DNA from: Chloroflexota bacterium
GTDB lineage: Bacteria > Chloroflexota > Anaerolineae > Anaerolineales > UBA4823
Assembly: GCA_023395675.1 (NCBI GenBank)
Contig: JAEWYL010000240.1
Location: 1-9,021 of the forward strand
DNA: 9,021 nt
Direction: 5' to 3'
Both the position numbers and the translations under genes were made by a program. The notes under the pieces were generated by a model that was given only the letters and a program-made list of their open reading frames with translations, did no database searches and was not told the DNA's origin. This document shows positions 1 through 6,054 of this stretch, piece after piece (positions within the stretch are counted from its first letter, which is position 1; each line of letters starts with the position of its first letter).

Positions 1-34
1 GCGGGGGGGGGGCCGGCCCCCCCCCCCCCCCCCC
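1..34. repeat. G-run/C-run low-complexity tract
   Basis: Ten consecutive G (3-12), then CCGG, then 18 consecutive C (17-34). The G and C runs are complementary and could fold into one all-GC hairpin. The tract is followed by AAAAACCTCCCCC, so C-richness continues briefly. No gene is visible. It could be a genuine homopolymer tract or a sequencing/assembly artefact at a contig edge; poly-G read tails are a known artefact of two-colour sequencing. The sequence alone cannot decide. Confidence 0.7.
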
Positions 35-89
35 AAAAACCTCCCCCATTCTCATCTTAAGAAAACCACCGGGTGCGAAATTACGAGGA

Positions 90-118
90 TTGCCGCGCAT
101 CCGTCAGCGTGGTAGAAT
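90..118 (+). promoter_or_regulatory. Sigma70-type promoter upstream of pdxS
   Basis: TTGCCG (90-95) and TAGAAT (113-118) are separated by exactly 17 bases and match the -35/-10 consensus at 4 of 6 and 5 of 6 positions. Transcription would begin near 125, giving a leader of about 30 bases before the pdxS start at 157. A strong Shine-Dalgarno GGAGG (146-150) sits 6 bases before that ATG. This is the only convincing promoter seen before the five-gene run, so it probably drives pdxS, pdxT and perhaps everything to tmk. Confidence 0.6.
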
Positions 119-156
119 GGCCTCTAAACAGTTTAATATGACTCTGGAGGTCAAAT

Positions 157-1044
157 ATGGAGCAGCAGATAGCTACCTTTGCAGTCAAAAAGGGCCTGGC
201 CCAGATGCTAAAAGGTGGCGTAATTATGGATGTGGTCACTCCAGAACATGCTCGAATTGCCGAAGAGGCGGGCGCAGTGGCGGTAATGGCGTTGGAGCGT
301 GTCCCGGCCGATATTCGAGCTCACGGCGGTGTGGCGCGCATGAGCGACCCCGAGCTAATCTTGCAGATTATGGACGCCGTTTCCATTCCGGTGATGGCCA
401 AATGCAGGATCGGGCACTTTGTTGAAGCCCAGGTCCTGGAGGTGATCGGCGTAGATTATATCGACGAATCAGAAGTCCTCACCCCCGCTGACGAATCCCA
501 CCATATCCACAAGCACAGTTTCAAAGCGCCTTTTGTCTGCGGAGCCCGCAACCTGGGGGAGGCGCTGCGCCGGATTGGCGAGGGCGCGGCGATGATCCGC
601 ACCAAGGGCGAGGCGGGCACCGGGGACGTGGTGGAAGCGGTGCGGCATGCTCGCTCTATCCTGGGTGAAATCCGGCGCCTGAAGGCCATGGCGGACGAGG
701 AACTGATGGCCTACGCCAAAGAGAGCGGCGCCCCCCACGAACTGCTGCTGGAGACCCGCTCGCTGGGACGGCTGCCGGTGGTCAATTTTGCCGCCGGCGG
801 GATCGCCACCCCGGCGGACGCCGCCCTGCTGATGCAGTTGGGCGTGGACGGCGTATTTGTCGGTTCCGGCATCTTCAAATCGGGCGATCCGGCCCGGCGC
901 GCCGCCGCCATCGTGAAAGCCACTACGCATTACGACGATCCCTATATCCTGGCTGAGGTCAGCCGCAACCTGGGGGAGCCGATGGTCGGCAGGCAGATCT
1001 CCGAGATCCCAGAGTCTGAATTAATAGCGGGTAGAGGTTGGTAG
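157..1044 (+). CDS. pdxS: Pyridoxal 5'-phosphate synthase subunit PdxS (lyase)
   Basis: Synthase subunit of the DXP-independent vitamin B6 pathway. It condenses ribose 5-phosphate, glyceraldehyde 3-phosphate and ammonia into pyridoxal 5'-phosphate in the cytoplasm, taking ammonia from the PdxT glutaminase. The 295-residue product has the usual family length and is a (beta/alpha)8 barrel. Visible hallmarks are D25 in GGVIMDV, the Schiff-base lysine K82 in MAKCRIGH, the second active-site lysine K150 in RTKGEAGTG, and the phosphate-binding loops FAAGGIATPADA (211-222) and FVGSGIFKS (234-242). The ATG at 157 has GGAGG 6 bases upstream and gives the expected N-terminus, including the helix before the barrel. 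PdxS is first in the gene run and lies 13 bases before pdxT, its obligate partner. Nothing looks truncated or altered. Identification is by family motifs and is very secure. Confidence 0.98.
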   Translation: MEQQIATFAVKKGLAQMLKGGVIMDVVTPEHARIAEEAGAVAVMALERVPADIRAHGGVARMSDPELILQIMDAVSIPVMAKCRIGHFVEAQVLEVIGVDYIDESEVLTPADESHHIHKHSFKAPFVCGARNLGEALRRIGEGAAMIRTKGEAGTGDVVEAVRHARSILGEIRRLKAMADEELMAYAKESGAPHELLLETRSLGRLPVVNFAAGGIATPADAALLMQLGVDGVFVGSGIFKSGDPARRAAAIVKATTHYDDPYILAEVSRNLGEPMVGRQISEIPESELIAGRGW

Positions 1045-1057
1045 GCGAACGGTGTAG

Positions 1058-1636
1058 ATGAAAATCGGTGTTTTAGCCCTGCAGGGTGCTTTTGCCGAGC
1101 ATGTCGCCGTACTGCGCCGCCTGGGCGTGGAGACAGGGCTGGTGCGCCTCCCCGGAGACCTGGAGGGGCTGGACGGGCTCATACTCCCGGGCGGCGAATC
1201 GACCACCATCGGCAAGCTGGCGCACGATTTTCAGCTCCTCGAGCCGCTGCGTGAGTTCAGCCGCCGAAAAGCGGTGTGGGGCACCTGCGCCGGGGCTATT
1301 CTGCTCTCGAAAGACGCCCGGCGGGAACAGCCGCTCCTGGGGCTGATGGATATCCAGGTGGAACGGAACGCTTTCGGGCGCCAGATCGCCAGTTTCGAGA
1401 CGGAGCTGGAAGTGCCGGCGCTGTGCGAGGTTGACCCTTCCGGCAGGCCGTTTCCTGCGGTTTTCATCCGCGCTCCCCTGATCGCTTCCGTGCAGCCTGG
1501 GGCGCAGGCGCTGGCCGCCCTGCCGGATGGGCGCATCGTGGCCGCCCGGCAGGACCGCTGGCTGGCGACCGTTTTCCACCCGGAGCTGACGGGAGACGAC
1601 CGCTTCCACCGCTACTTTTTGGGGATGGTTATTTGA
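1058..1636 (+). CDS. pdxT: Pyridoxal 5'-phosphate synthase glutaminase subunit PdxT
   Basis: Class I glutamine amidotransferase that hydrolyses glutamine and channels ammonia to PdxS in the 12+12 PLP synthase complex. The 192-residue product matches the normal length of about 190-200. The N-terminal MKIGVLALQGAFAEH is the family signature. LPGGEST (43-49) forms the glutamine/oxyanion region, GTCAGAILL (75-83) carries the nucleophile C77, and FHPELT (173-178) carries H174 and E176 of the catalytic triad. The ribosome site before the ATG is weak (GGTG at 1051-1054), so translation may depend partly on coupling to pdxS, whose stop is 13 bases upstream. The TGA stop overlaps the TTG start of the next gene by 4 bases. 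All catalytic residues are present and function is secure. Confidence 0.98.
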   Translation: MKIGVLALQGAFAEHVAVLRRLGVETGLVRLPGDLEGLDGLILPGGESTTIGKLAHDFQLLEPLREFSRRKAVWGTCAGAILLSKDARREQPLLGLMDIQVERNAFGRQIASFETELEVPALCEVDPSGRPFPAVFIRAPLIASVQPGAQALAALPDGRIVAARQDRWLATVFHPELTGDDRFHRYFLGMVI

Positions 1637-2607
1637 CTGTGCGCTCTTTCGACTGGCGAGATGTGCCAGCGCTGCACCGCTACCGCCATCAAAGCGTTTT
1701 CCTGCACAATGCGCTGGTGCTCACGCAGGGCCCCTTCCTGCTTTCCGGGGCGCTGCTCTCTTCGATTACGCCTGCCACGGGGATCTTCACCTCGGTATGT
1801 CCCGGCCGGGGGCGCAGCAGCCCCCCGCTGATGGGACAGGTGATGCACCCGTCAGGCATGCAGCTCGCCCAGCTCACCTTTCTGGCCCCCCGGGACGCCC
1901 TCGACTCGAACGAAGACCCGCTGGCAGTGCTGGCGCTGCTCGATCACCTGGTCACCCAGGTGGGGGAGCGCGGCGCCCACCGCCTGCTGGCGGATGTGGA
2001 CGAGGGCTCGCCGGTCTTCGAGGTCCTGCGGCGGGTCAGCTTTGCCATCTATGCCCGCCAGCGCATCTGGCGCCTGCAGCGCCCCGGGCCGCAAAACAAC
2101 TCGCACGCCTCCCACTGGCAGGCGGCTGCCGAGCGGGACCTGATCCCGGTGCGCTCGCTCTATAACAATATCGTACCCGGGCTGGTGCAGCAGGTGGAGC
2201 CTTTCCCCGCTGAGCGGCTGAACGGCCTGATCTACCGCCAGGAGGACGAACTGCTGGCCTATGTGGAGTTAAAGTACGGGCCGCGAGGCATCTGGGCCCA
2301 GCCCTTCGTGCATCCCGATGCGGAGGAGATCGCCCCCTGCCTGGTGGACCTGTTTCAAAATCTGCCTTACCGCCGCTCTCGCCCGGTGTACGTCTGCATC
2401 CGCTCGTACCAGTCCTGGCTGGAGACGGCCCTGGAAGACCTGGGGGCTGAAGCCGGCCCCCGCCAGGCGGTCATGGTCAAACACCTGGCCGTGCCCCTGA
2501 AGGCCGCCCGCCCCTTTGCTCTCCCTGCTCTGGAGGGCGGCCATCCGGAGATCTCTGCACCCATCGTGCATATTGAGGGAGGAAATTCTGTCAACTATGA
2601 CACATAA
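1633..2607 (+). CDS. Uncharacterised protein with weak GNAT-like features
   Basis: I do not recognise a named family for this 324-residue protein. The frame is long and GC-rich, and its TTG start overlaps the pdxT stop (TTGA, 4 bases) with a purine-rich GGGGATGG 5 bases upstream, so translational coupling is likely. There is no signal peptide or convincing membrane segment. It appears to have two halves. In the first, an acidic loop and helix (about 98-140, with LLDHLVTQVGERGAHRL followed by FEVLRRVSFAIYARQRIW) resembles the motif A/B region of GNAT N-acyltransferases, where the last element reads as the 'poorly ranked Gly-Phe' strand. The second (about 195-290) has a strand-rich segment LLAYVELKYG followed by RPVYVCIRSYQSWLETALEDLG. 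The classical acetyl-CoA loop Q/RxxGxG/A is not evident, so catalysis is doubtful. The 3' end overlaps the next gene by 11 bases, suggesting a functional link with the R3H ATPase. The gene is secure; the fold assignment is a guess. Confidence 0.85.
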   Translation: MTVRSFDWRDVPALHRYRHQSVFLHNALVLTQGPFLLSGALLSSITPATGIFTSVCPGRGRSSPPLMGQVMHPSGMQLAQLTFLAPRDALDSNEDPLAVLALLDHLVTQVGERGAHRLLADVDEGSPVFEVLRRVSFAIYARQRIWRLQRPGPQNNSHASHWQAAAERDLIPVRSLYNNIVPGLVQQVEPFPAERLNGLIYRQEDELLAYVELKYGPRGIWAQPFVHPDAEEIAPCLVDLFQNLPYRRSRPVYVCIRSYQSWLETALEDLGAEAGPRQAVMVKHLAVPLKAARPFALPALEGGHPEISAPIVHIEGGNSVNYDT

Positions 2608-4222
2608 CCGTATTACGGATGATTTACAGGCCCTGATGAACGTCCTGCCGTTTTCAATCGCCCGGGCGGTGACCGAAGCGAATGATAACGAGAATCTATT
2701 AGAGGTAATTCTGGACCTGGGGCGGATCCCCACGGCCCGCTTTGTGGACCGGGAGGTGGCGCTGAGCGATCAGGATGTGACCCACACCGACCTGGAGTTT
2801 GTGGTCGAGCGGATCGGCGCCTTCGACGCCGATAACCGCGCCGGCCTCGAGCGCACCCTGCACCGTATCTCCGCCATCCGCAACCGCCGGGGGCATATCG
2901 TCGGGCTCACCTGCCGGGTGGGCCGGGCGGTCTACGGCACCACCGATATCATCAAAGACCTGATCGAGAGCGGGAAGAGCCTGCTGATCCTGGGCCGCCC
3001 CGGGGTGGGGAAGACCACCATCCTGCGCGAGTCGGCCCGCATCCTGGCTGAATCCAAACGCGTGATCATCGTGGACACTTCAAACGAGATCGGCGGGGAT
3101 GGGGATGTGCCGCACCCTGCGGTGGGGCGCGCCCGGCGCATGCAGGTCTCGAACCCTTCTCAGCAGCACGAGGTGATGATCGAGGCGGTGGAGAACCACA
3201 ACCCCGAGGCCATCGTGATTGATGAGATCGGGCGGGAGCTGGAGGCCCTGGCGGCGCGCACCATCGCCGAGCGCGGCGTGCAGCTCATCGGCACGGCGCA
3301 CGGTAACAGCCTGGAGAACCTGCTGCTCAACCCCACCCTGTCGGACCTGGTGGGCGGGATCGAATCGGTGACTCTATCGGACGAGGAAGCGCGGCGGCGC
3401 GGCACGCAGAAGACCGTGCTGGAACGCCGCTCGCCGCCCACCTTCGACGTGCTGATCGAGATCCAGCACCGCGACCGGCTGGCCGTGCACACCGATGTGT
3501 CCGCCGCGGTGGACTCGCTGCTGCGCGGCTATCCCCTGCCGCCGGAGATCCGCTCCCGCGAGGATGGGGGCGAGATCCGGATCGAGCGGCCCAGCGCGCC
3601 GCCTTCCCGGGCGTATGCCGGGGCGGGGGGCCAGGGCTACCGCCGCCAGACGCCCGCCGATGGGGGCGAGCGGGCGTCCGCGCGCCCCAACGGAGAGGGC
3701 GAGGGGGCGGCGGTACGCTTCCCGCCCAGCTTCCAGCCCGGAGAACGGGGCGGGCTGCAGACCATCCGCATCTACCCGTACGGGGTCGCCCGCAACCGCC
3801 TGCAGCAGGCCGCCAAGCGGCTGAGCGTACCGGCGGTGGTGGTGGACGAGCCGAACGAGGCGGACGTCCTGGTGACGCTGCGCTCTTACTACCGTAAGCG
3901 CCAGCACACCATCGTGGACGCCGAGCACCGGGGCATACCCATTTACGTGCTGCGGGCCAACACCATCAACCAGATGCAGCAGTTCCTGAGCGACATCTTC
4001 AACCTCTCGGCCGAGAGCTCCGAGGACGGCGGCGAGGGGGAGATCCTGCAGGAGACCCAGGCGGCGATCAATGCCGTGCTGAACGGCGAGCGCTGGGTGG
4101 AGCTCCAGCCCGCTGCGGCCTCCATCCGGCGCCTGCAGCACCAGATGGCACGCCAGGCCAACCTGCTTTCTCACTCGTACGGTAAGGAGCCGCGGCGGCG
4201 GGTGCGCATCTTTAGAGAATAG
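2597..4222 (+). CDS. Ycf45/SpoIIIAA-like AAA ATPase with C-terminal R3H domain
   Basis: P-loop ATPase related to SpoIIIAA and the plastid/cyanobacterial Ycf45 proteins, joined to an R3H single-stranded nucleic-acid-binding domain; its substrate is unknown. With the ATG at 2597 it is 541 residues. Order: an N-terminal helical region (1-110), Walker A GRPGVGKT (133-140), the VDTSNEIGGDGD loop (159-170), Walker B AIVIDEIG (205-212), then the sensor-like LIGTAHGNSLENLL (230-243) and the family element LVGGIESVTLSDEEA (251-265). A Gly/Pro/Arg-rich, probably disordered linker spans about 320-386. A second alpha/beta segment follows (390-455), and then R3H (about 485-540) with R511-x3-H515 in RRLQH and the ending SYGKEPRRRVRIF. 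The frame is open further upstream to an ATG at 2516, but that would overlap the previous gene by 92 bases. GGGAGG (2577-2582) lies 14 bases from the chosen ATG, an unusually long gap, so an ATT or CTG at 2585/2588 is a possible alternative start. It ends directly before the tmk region. Confidence 0.92.
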   Translation: MTHNRITDDLQALMNVLPFSIARAVTEANDNENLLEVILDLGRIPTARFVDREVALSDQDVTHTDLEFVVERIGAFDADNRAGLERTLHRISAIRNRRGHIVGLTCRVGRAVYGTTDIIKDLIESGKSLLILGRPGVGKTTILRESARILAESKRVIIVDTSNEIGGDGDVPHPAVGRARRMQVSNPSQQHEVMIEAVENHNPEAIVIDEIGRELEALAARTIAERGVQLIGTAHGNSLENLLLNPTLSDLVGGIESVTLSDEEARRRGTQKTVLERRSPPTFDVLIEIQHRDRLAVHTDVSAAVDSLLRGYPLPPEIRSREDGGEIRIERPSAPPSRAYAGAGGQGYRRQTPADGGERASARPNGEGEGAAVRFPPSFQPGERGGLQTIRIYPYGVARNRLQQAAKRLSVPAVVVDEPNEADVLVTLRSYYRKRQHTIVDAEHRGIPIYVLRANTINQMQQFLSDIFNLSAESSEDGGEGEILQETQAAINAVLNGERWVELQPAAASIRRLQHQMARQANLLSHSYGKEPRRRVRIFRE

Positions 4223-4231
4223 ATGAAAAGA

Positions 4232-4268
4232 CAGGGCGAGACACGCGGGAAATCCGTGTCTCGCCCTG
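4232..4268 (+). promoter_or_regulatory. Perfect 14-bp hairpin between R3H ATPase gene and tmk
   Basis: CAGGGCGAGACACG (4232-4245) is exactly complementary to CGTGTCTCGCCCTG (4255-4268), with a 9-base loop. No T-run follows, so it is not a typical intrinsic terminator. It lies 9 bases after the ATPase stop and ends 20 bases before the tmk ATG at 4289. It could be an attenuating or stabilising element, or a processing site within the transcript. If tmk were started at the in-frame ATG at 4223, the hairpin would fall inside the coding sequence. Confidence 0.75.
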
Positions 4269-4288
4269 CCAGCCAACGAGTCAGCATT

Positions 4289-4906
4289 ATGTTCATCACC
4301 CTCGAAGGATCCGAAGGCAGCGGGAAGACCACCCAGGCCCCGCTCCTGGCAGAATGCCTGCGCAGCCTGGGCCGTGAGGTGCTCCTGCTGCGCGAGCCCG
4401 GCGGGACGGCGATCAGCGAGCAGATCCGGGCCGTGCTGAACAGCCTGGAGAATACGCAGATGCACCCCCGCACCGAGATCCTGCTCTTCCAGGCCTCGCG
4501 CGCCCAGCTCGTGGAGCAGGTCATACGCCCGCACCTGGAGCAGGGCGGGGTGGTGGTGTGCGACCGCTACGCCGACTCCACCCTGGCATACCAGGGGTAC
4601 GGCTATCAGAACGACCTGGAGACTTTAAAAACCCTGATCCACTTCGCCACCGGCGGGTTGAAGCCCGATCTCACCTTCCTGCTGGATGTGGAGGTGGAAG
4701 AGGGTCTGCGCCGCCGGGCCGAGGCCGGCGGGTGGAACCGCCTGGACGCGTACGAGCCGGACTTCTACCGCCGGGTGCGCGCCGGTTATCTGGAGCTGGT
4801 TCAGGAAGAACCGCAGCGCTGGGTGGTGGTGGACGCCAGCCGCCCCATGGCTGCGGTGCAGGAGACGCTCCGTGAGAAGCTGCTGGAGCGGATTCAACAG
4901 ACGTAG
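4289..4906 (+). CDS. tmk: Thymidylate kinase (dTMP kinase)
   Basis: Cytoplasmic kinase that phosphorylates dTMP to dTDP with ATP for dTTP synthesis. From the ATG at 4289 it is 205 residues, the usual length. It begins MFITLEGSEGSGKTTQ, with the P-loop GSEGSGKT at 7-14. It continues with LREPGGTAISEQIR (34-47), the dTMP-binding DRYADSTLAYQGYG (92-105), LKPDLTFLLDV (124-134) and an arginine-rich lid region (about 138-162, GLRRRAEAG then NRLDAYEPDFYRRV). The frame opens 22 codons earlier at an ATG abutting the previous stop (4223). That extension is arginine-rich, encodes the hairpin and is not part of the family, so 4289 is preferred although its ribosome site is weak. tmk is last in the + strand run and converges on fmdB with 3 bases between stops. 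No terminator is visible there. Confidence 0.96.
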   Translation: MFITLEGSEGSGKTTQAPLLAECLRSLGREVLLLREPGGTAISEQIRAVLNSLENTQMHPRTEILLFQASRAQLVEQVIRPHLEQGGVVVCDRYADSTLAYQGYGYQNDLETLKTLIHFATGGLKPDLTFLLDVEVEEGLRRRAEAGGWNRLDAYEPDFYRRVRAGYLELVQEEPQRWVVVDASRPMAAVQETLREKLLERIQQT

Positions 4907-4909
4907 CGG

Positions 4910-5308
4910 CTAAAGGCCGTCGTCCAGGCCCCCCGTTCCGAAGTCGTCGGTCCCACCCAGATCGGGGATGGATTTCTCGATCTCGTCCGGGTCCTGCCCG
5001 GCCTCCAGGCGGTCCACCACTTCGTCGAATTCCGGTCCCAGGTCTTCCCCCATCTCCCGGCTCATCTGGCGCATCATGCGCCCCAGGGCGCGAGGGTCGT
5101 CCTCCAGCCCATCCAGGCTGTCCGGGTCCGCCATGGAATCCAGGCGGCTCTCCTCCGAGCGGGCGACTCGCACCCTGCCGATCCGGCGCTGCACCCGGTC
5201 GCTCTGGCAGTGCGGGCAGAATACGGGTTTCTGGCCGTATTCGCTGTAGGTCATGAACGTATCGAAACGCCTGCGGCAGTTTAAGCAGCGATACTGGTAA
5301 GTAGGCAT
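4910..5308 (-). CDS. FmdB-family zinc-ribbon protein with acidic tail
   Basis: A 132-residue product starting MPTYQYRCLNCRRRFD, the FmdB/CxxC_CxxC_SSSS putative regulatory protein signature. C8-x2-C11 and C31-x2-C34 form one predicted zinc ribbon within the first 45 residues. The remainder (about 50-132) is unlike the minimal family. It is rich in Asp/Glu with a helical GRMMRQMSREMGEDLG (76-91) and a low-complexity end, EKSIPDLGGTDDFGTGG. The start is set by GGAGGG (complement of 5314-5319) 5 bases before the ATG. The family was first linked to formamide/acetamide utilisation, but most members have no known role, and a regulatory or nucleic-acid-related function is only inferred. The gene converges with tmk and diverges from gmk, sharing a repeat-bearing intergenic region with the latter. 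Confidence 0.9.
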   Translation of the reverse strand: MPTYQYRCLNCRRRFDTFMTYSEYGQKPVFCPHCQSDRVQRRIGRVRVARSEESRLDSMADPDSLDGLEDDPRALGRMMRQMSREMGEDLGPEFDEVVDRLEAGQDPDEIEKSIPDLGGTDDFGTGGLDDGL

Positions 5309-5335
5309 TCTTTCCCTCCGGTATAATGGCTCCAG

Positions 5336-5382
5336 CCGTTTTTCGGACAGCCTGTTTTTCGGACAGCCTGTTTTTCGGACAG
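5336..5382. repeat. Three tandem 16-bp repeats in the fmdB-gmk divergent region
   Basis: The unit CCTGTTTTTCGGACAG occurs exactly at 5351-5366 and 5367-5382. A first copy at 5336-5350 lacks only one T (CCGTTTTTCGGACAG). Each unit has short complementary ends (CTGT...ACAG). The block lies between the divergent starts of fmdB (5308) and gmk (5430). It may be a set of protein-binding sites controlling one or both genes, or a simple tandem duplication. Confidence 0.9.
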
Positions 5383-5413
5383 CATCCGGCGGCTGTGATT
5401 CGCCCGGCAGAAT

Positions 5414-5419
5414 TATAAT
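5414..5419 (+). promoter_or_regulatory. Consensus -10 element immediately upstream of gmk
   Basis: A perfect TATAAT lies only 10 bases before the gmk ATG at 5430. Transcription from it would start near 5426, leaving a leader of only a few bases. There is no clear -35; CTGTGA at 5393-5398 is 15 bases away. The only Shine-Dalgarno-like match is a weak AAGG at 5422-5425. Because the site is embedded in AATTATAAT, a TATAAT also reads on the other strand (5412-5417). Confidence 0.45.
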
Positions 5420-5429
5420 ACAAGGCACT

Positions 5430-6053
5430 ATGACCGACTCACAACCCTTCAACCTCCACCATCCCGAGCCGCTGCTGATCGTGATCTCCGGACCTTCCGG
5501 AGTGGGAAAAGATTCCGTGATCGAGCGTATGAAAGAGCGGCAGCTGCCCTTCCATTTCGTGGTGACCGCCACCACCCGCCCGCCGCGCCCGAACGAGGTG
5601 CATGGGGTGGATTATTACTTCCTCTCCAAAGATGAGTTCGCAGATATGATTGATAAGGGCGAGCTGCTGGAGTATGCCATCGTCTACGACGACTACAAGG
5701 GCATCCCCAAAGCCGAGGTGCGGGAGGCCCTGGAGAGCGGCAAGGACGTGGTCATGCGCATTGACGTGCAGGGCGCAGCCAGCGTGCGCGAGCTCTCTCC
5801 GGAGGCCCTGCTGATCTTCCTGACCACGGAGAACGAGGATGAGCTGGTGAACCGGCTGCTCGAGCGAAAATCGGAGAATATCGAAGGCCTGCGGCTGCGC
5901 ATCGCCACCGCCCGGCGGGAGATGACGCGCGTGAACGAGTTCGATTACGTGGTGGTCAACAAAGACTGCCGGTTGGATGAAGCGGTGGAAGCGATTATGG
6001 CGATTATCCGGGCGGAGCACCACCGCGTGCGCCACCGAAAGGTAAATCTCTAG
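5430..6053 (+). CDS. gmk: Guanylate kinase
   Basis: Cytoplasmic kinase converting GMP (and dGMP) to GDP with ATP. The 207-residue protein has the usual length. The P-loop ISGPSGVGKDS is at 19-29. The GMP-binding signature TATTRPPRPNEVHGVDYYF (46-64) is intact. The segment LLEYAIVYDDYKGIPK (79-94), the strand VMRIDVQGAASVR (108-120) and FDYVVVNKD (171-179) align with the family. Two positions stand out: the P-loop has Asp after the invariant Lys (GKD rather than GKS/GKT), and the lid reads ERKSENIEGLRLRIATA where the family usually has an RGT-type sequence. The start is the only sensible ATG; it has a perfect -10 just upstream and little ribosome site. It is followed after 1 base by the rhomboid gene, so the two are probably co-transcribed. 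Confidence 0.96.
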   Translation: MTDSQPFNLHHPEPLLIVISGPSGVGKDSVIERMKERQLPFHFVVTATTRPPRPNEVHGVDYYFLSKDEFADMIDKGELLEYAIVYDDYKGIPKAEVREALESGKDVVMRIDVQGAASVRELSPEALLIFLTTENEDELVNRLLERKSENIEGLRLRIATARREMTRVNEFDYVVVNKDCRLDEAVEAIMAIIRAEHHRVRHRKVNL

Positions 6054-6054
6054 C

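Noticed and set aside
2516..2596. Upstream ATG start for the R3H ATPase
   Set aside because: It would overlap the preceding gene by 92 bases and add residues with no resemblance to the family; the ATG at 2597 follows a strong though distant GGGAGG.
4223..4288. N-terminal 22-codon extension of tmk
   Set aside because: The extension encodes the hairpin, is arginine-rich and unlike the family. The ATG at 4289 yields the canonical MFITLEGSEGSGKTT start.
3374..4534. 386-codon minus-strand open frame opposite the R3H ATPase and tmk
   Set aside because: It is a shadow of two well-identified + strand genes in high-GC DNA, has no recognisable motifs and runs across a gene boundary.
5322..5327. TATAAT on the + strand near the fmdB start as a gmk promoter
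   Set aside because: It lies about 100 bases before gmk within the fmdB leader, has no -35 at a valid spacing and no TGn extension. The TATAAT at 5414 is better placed, so this one was not listed.
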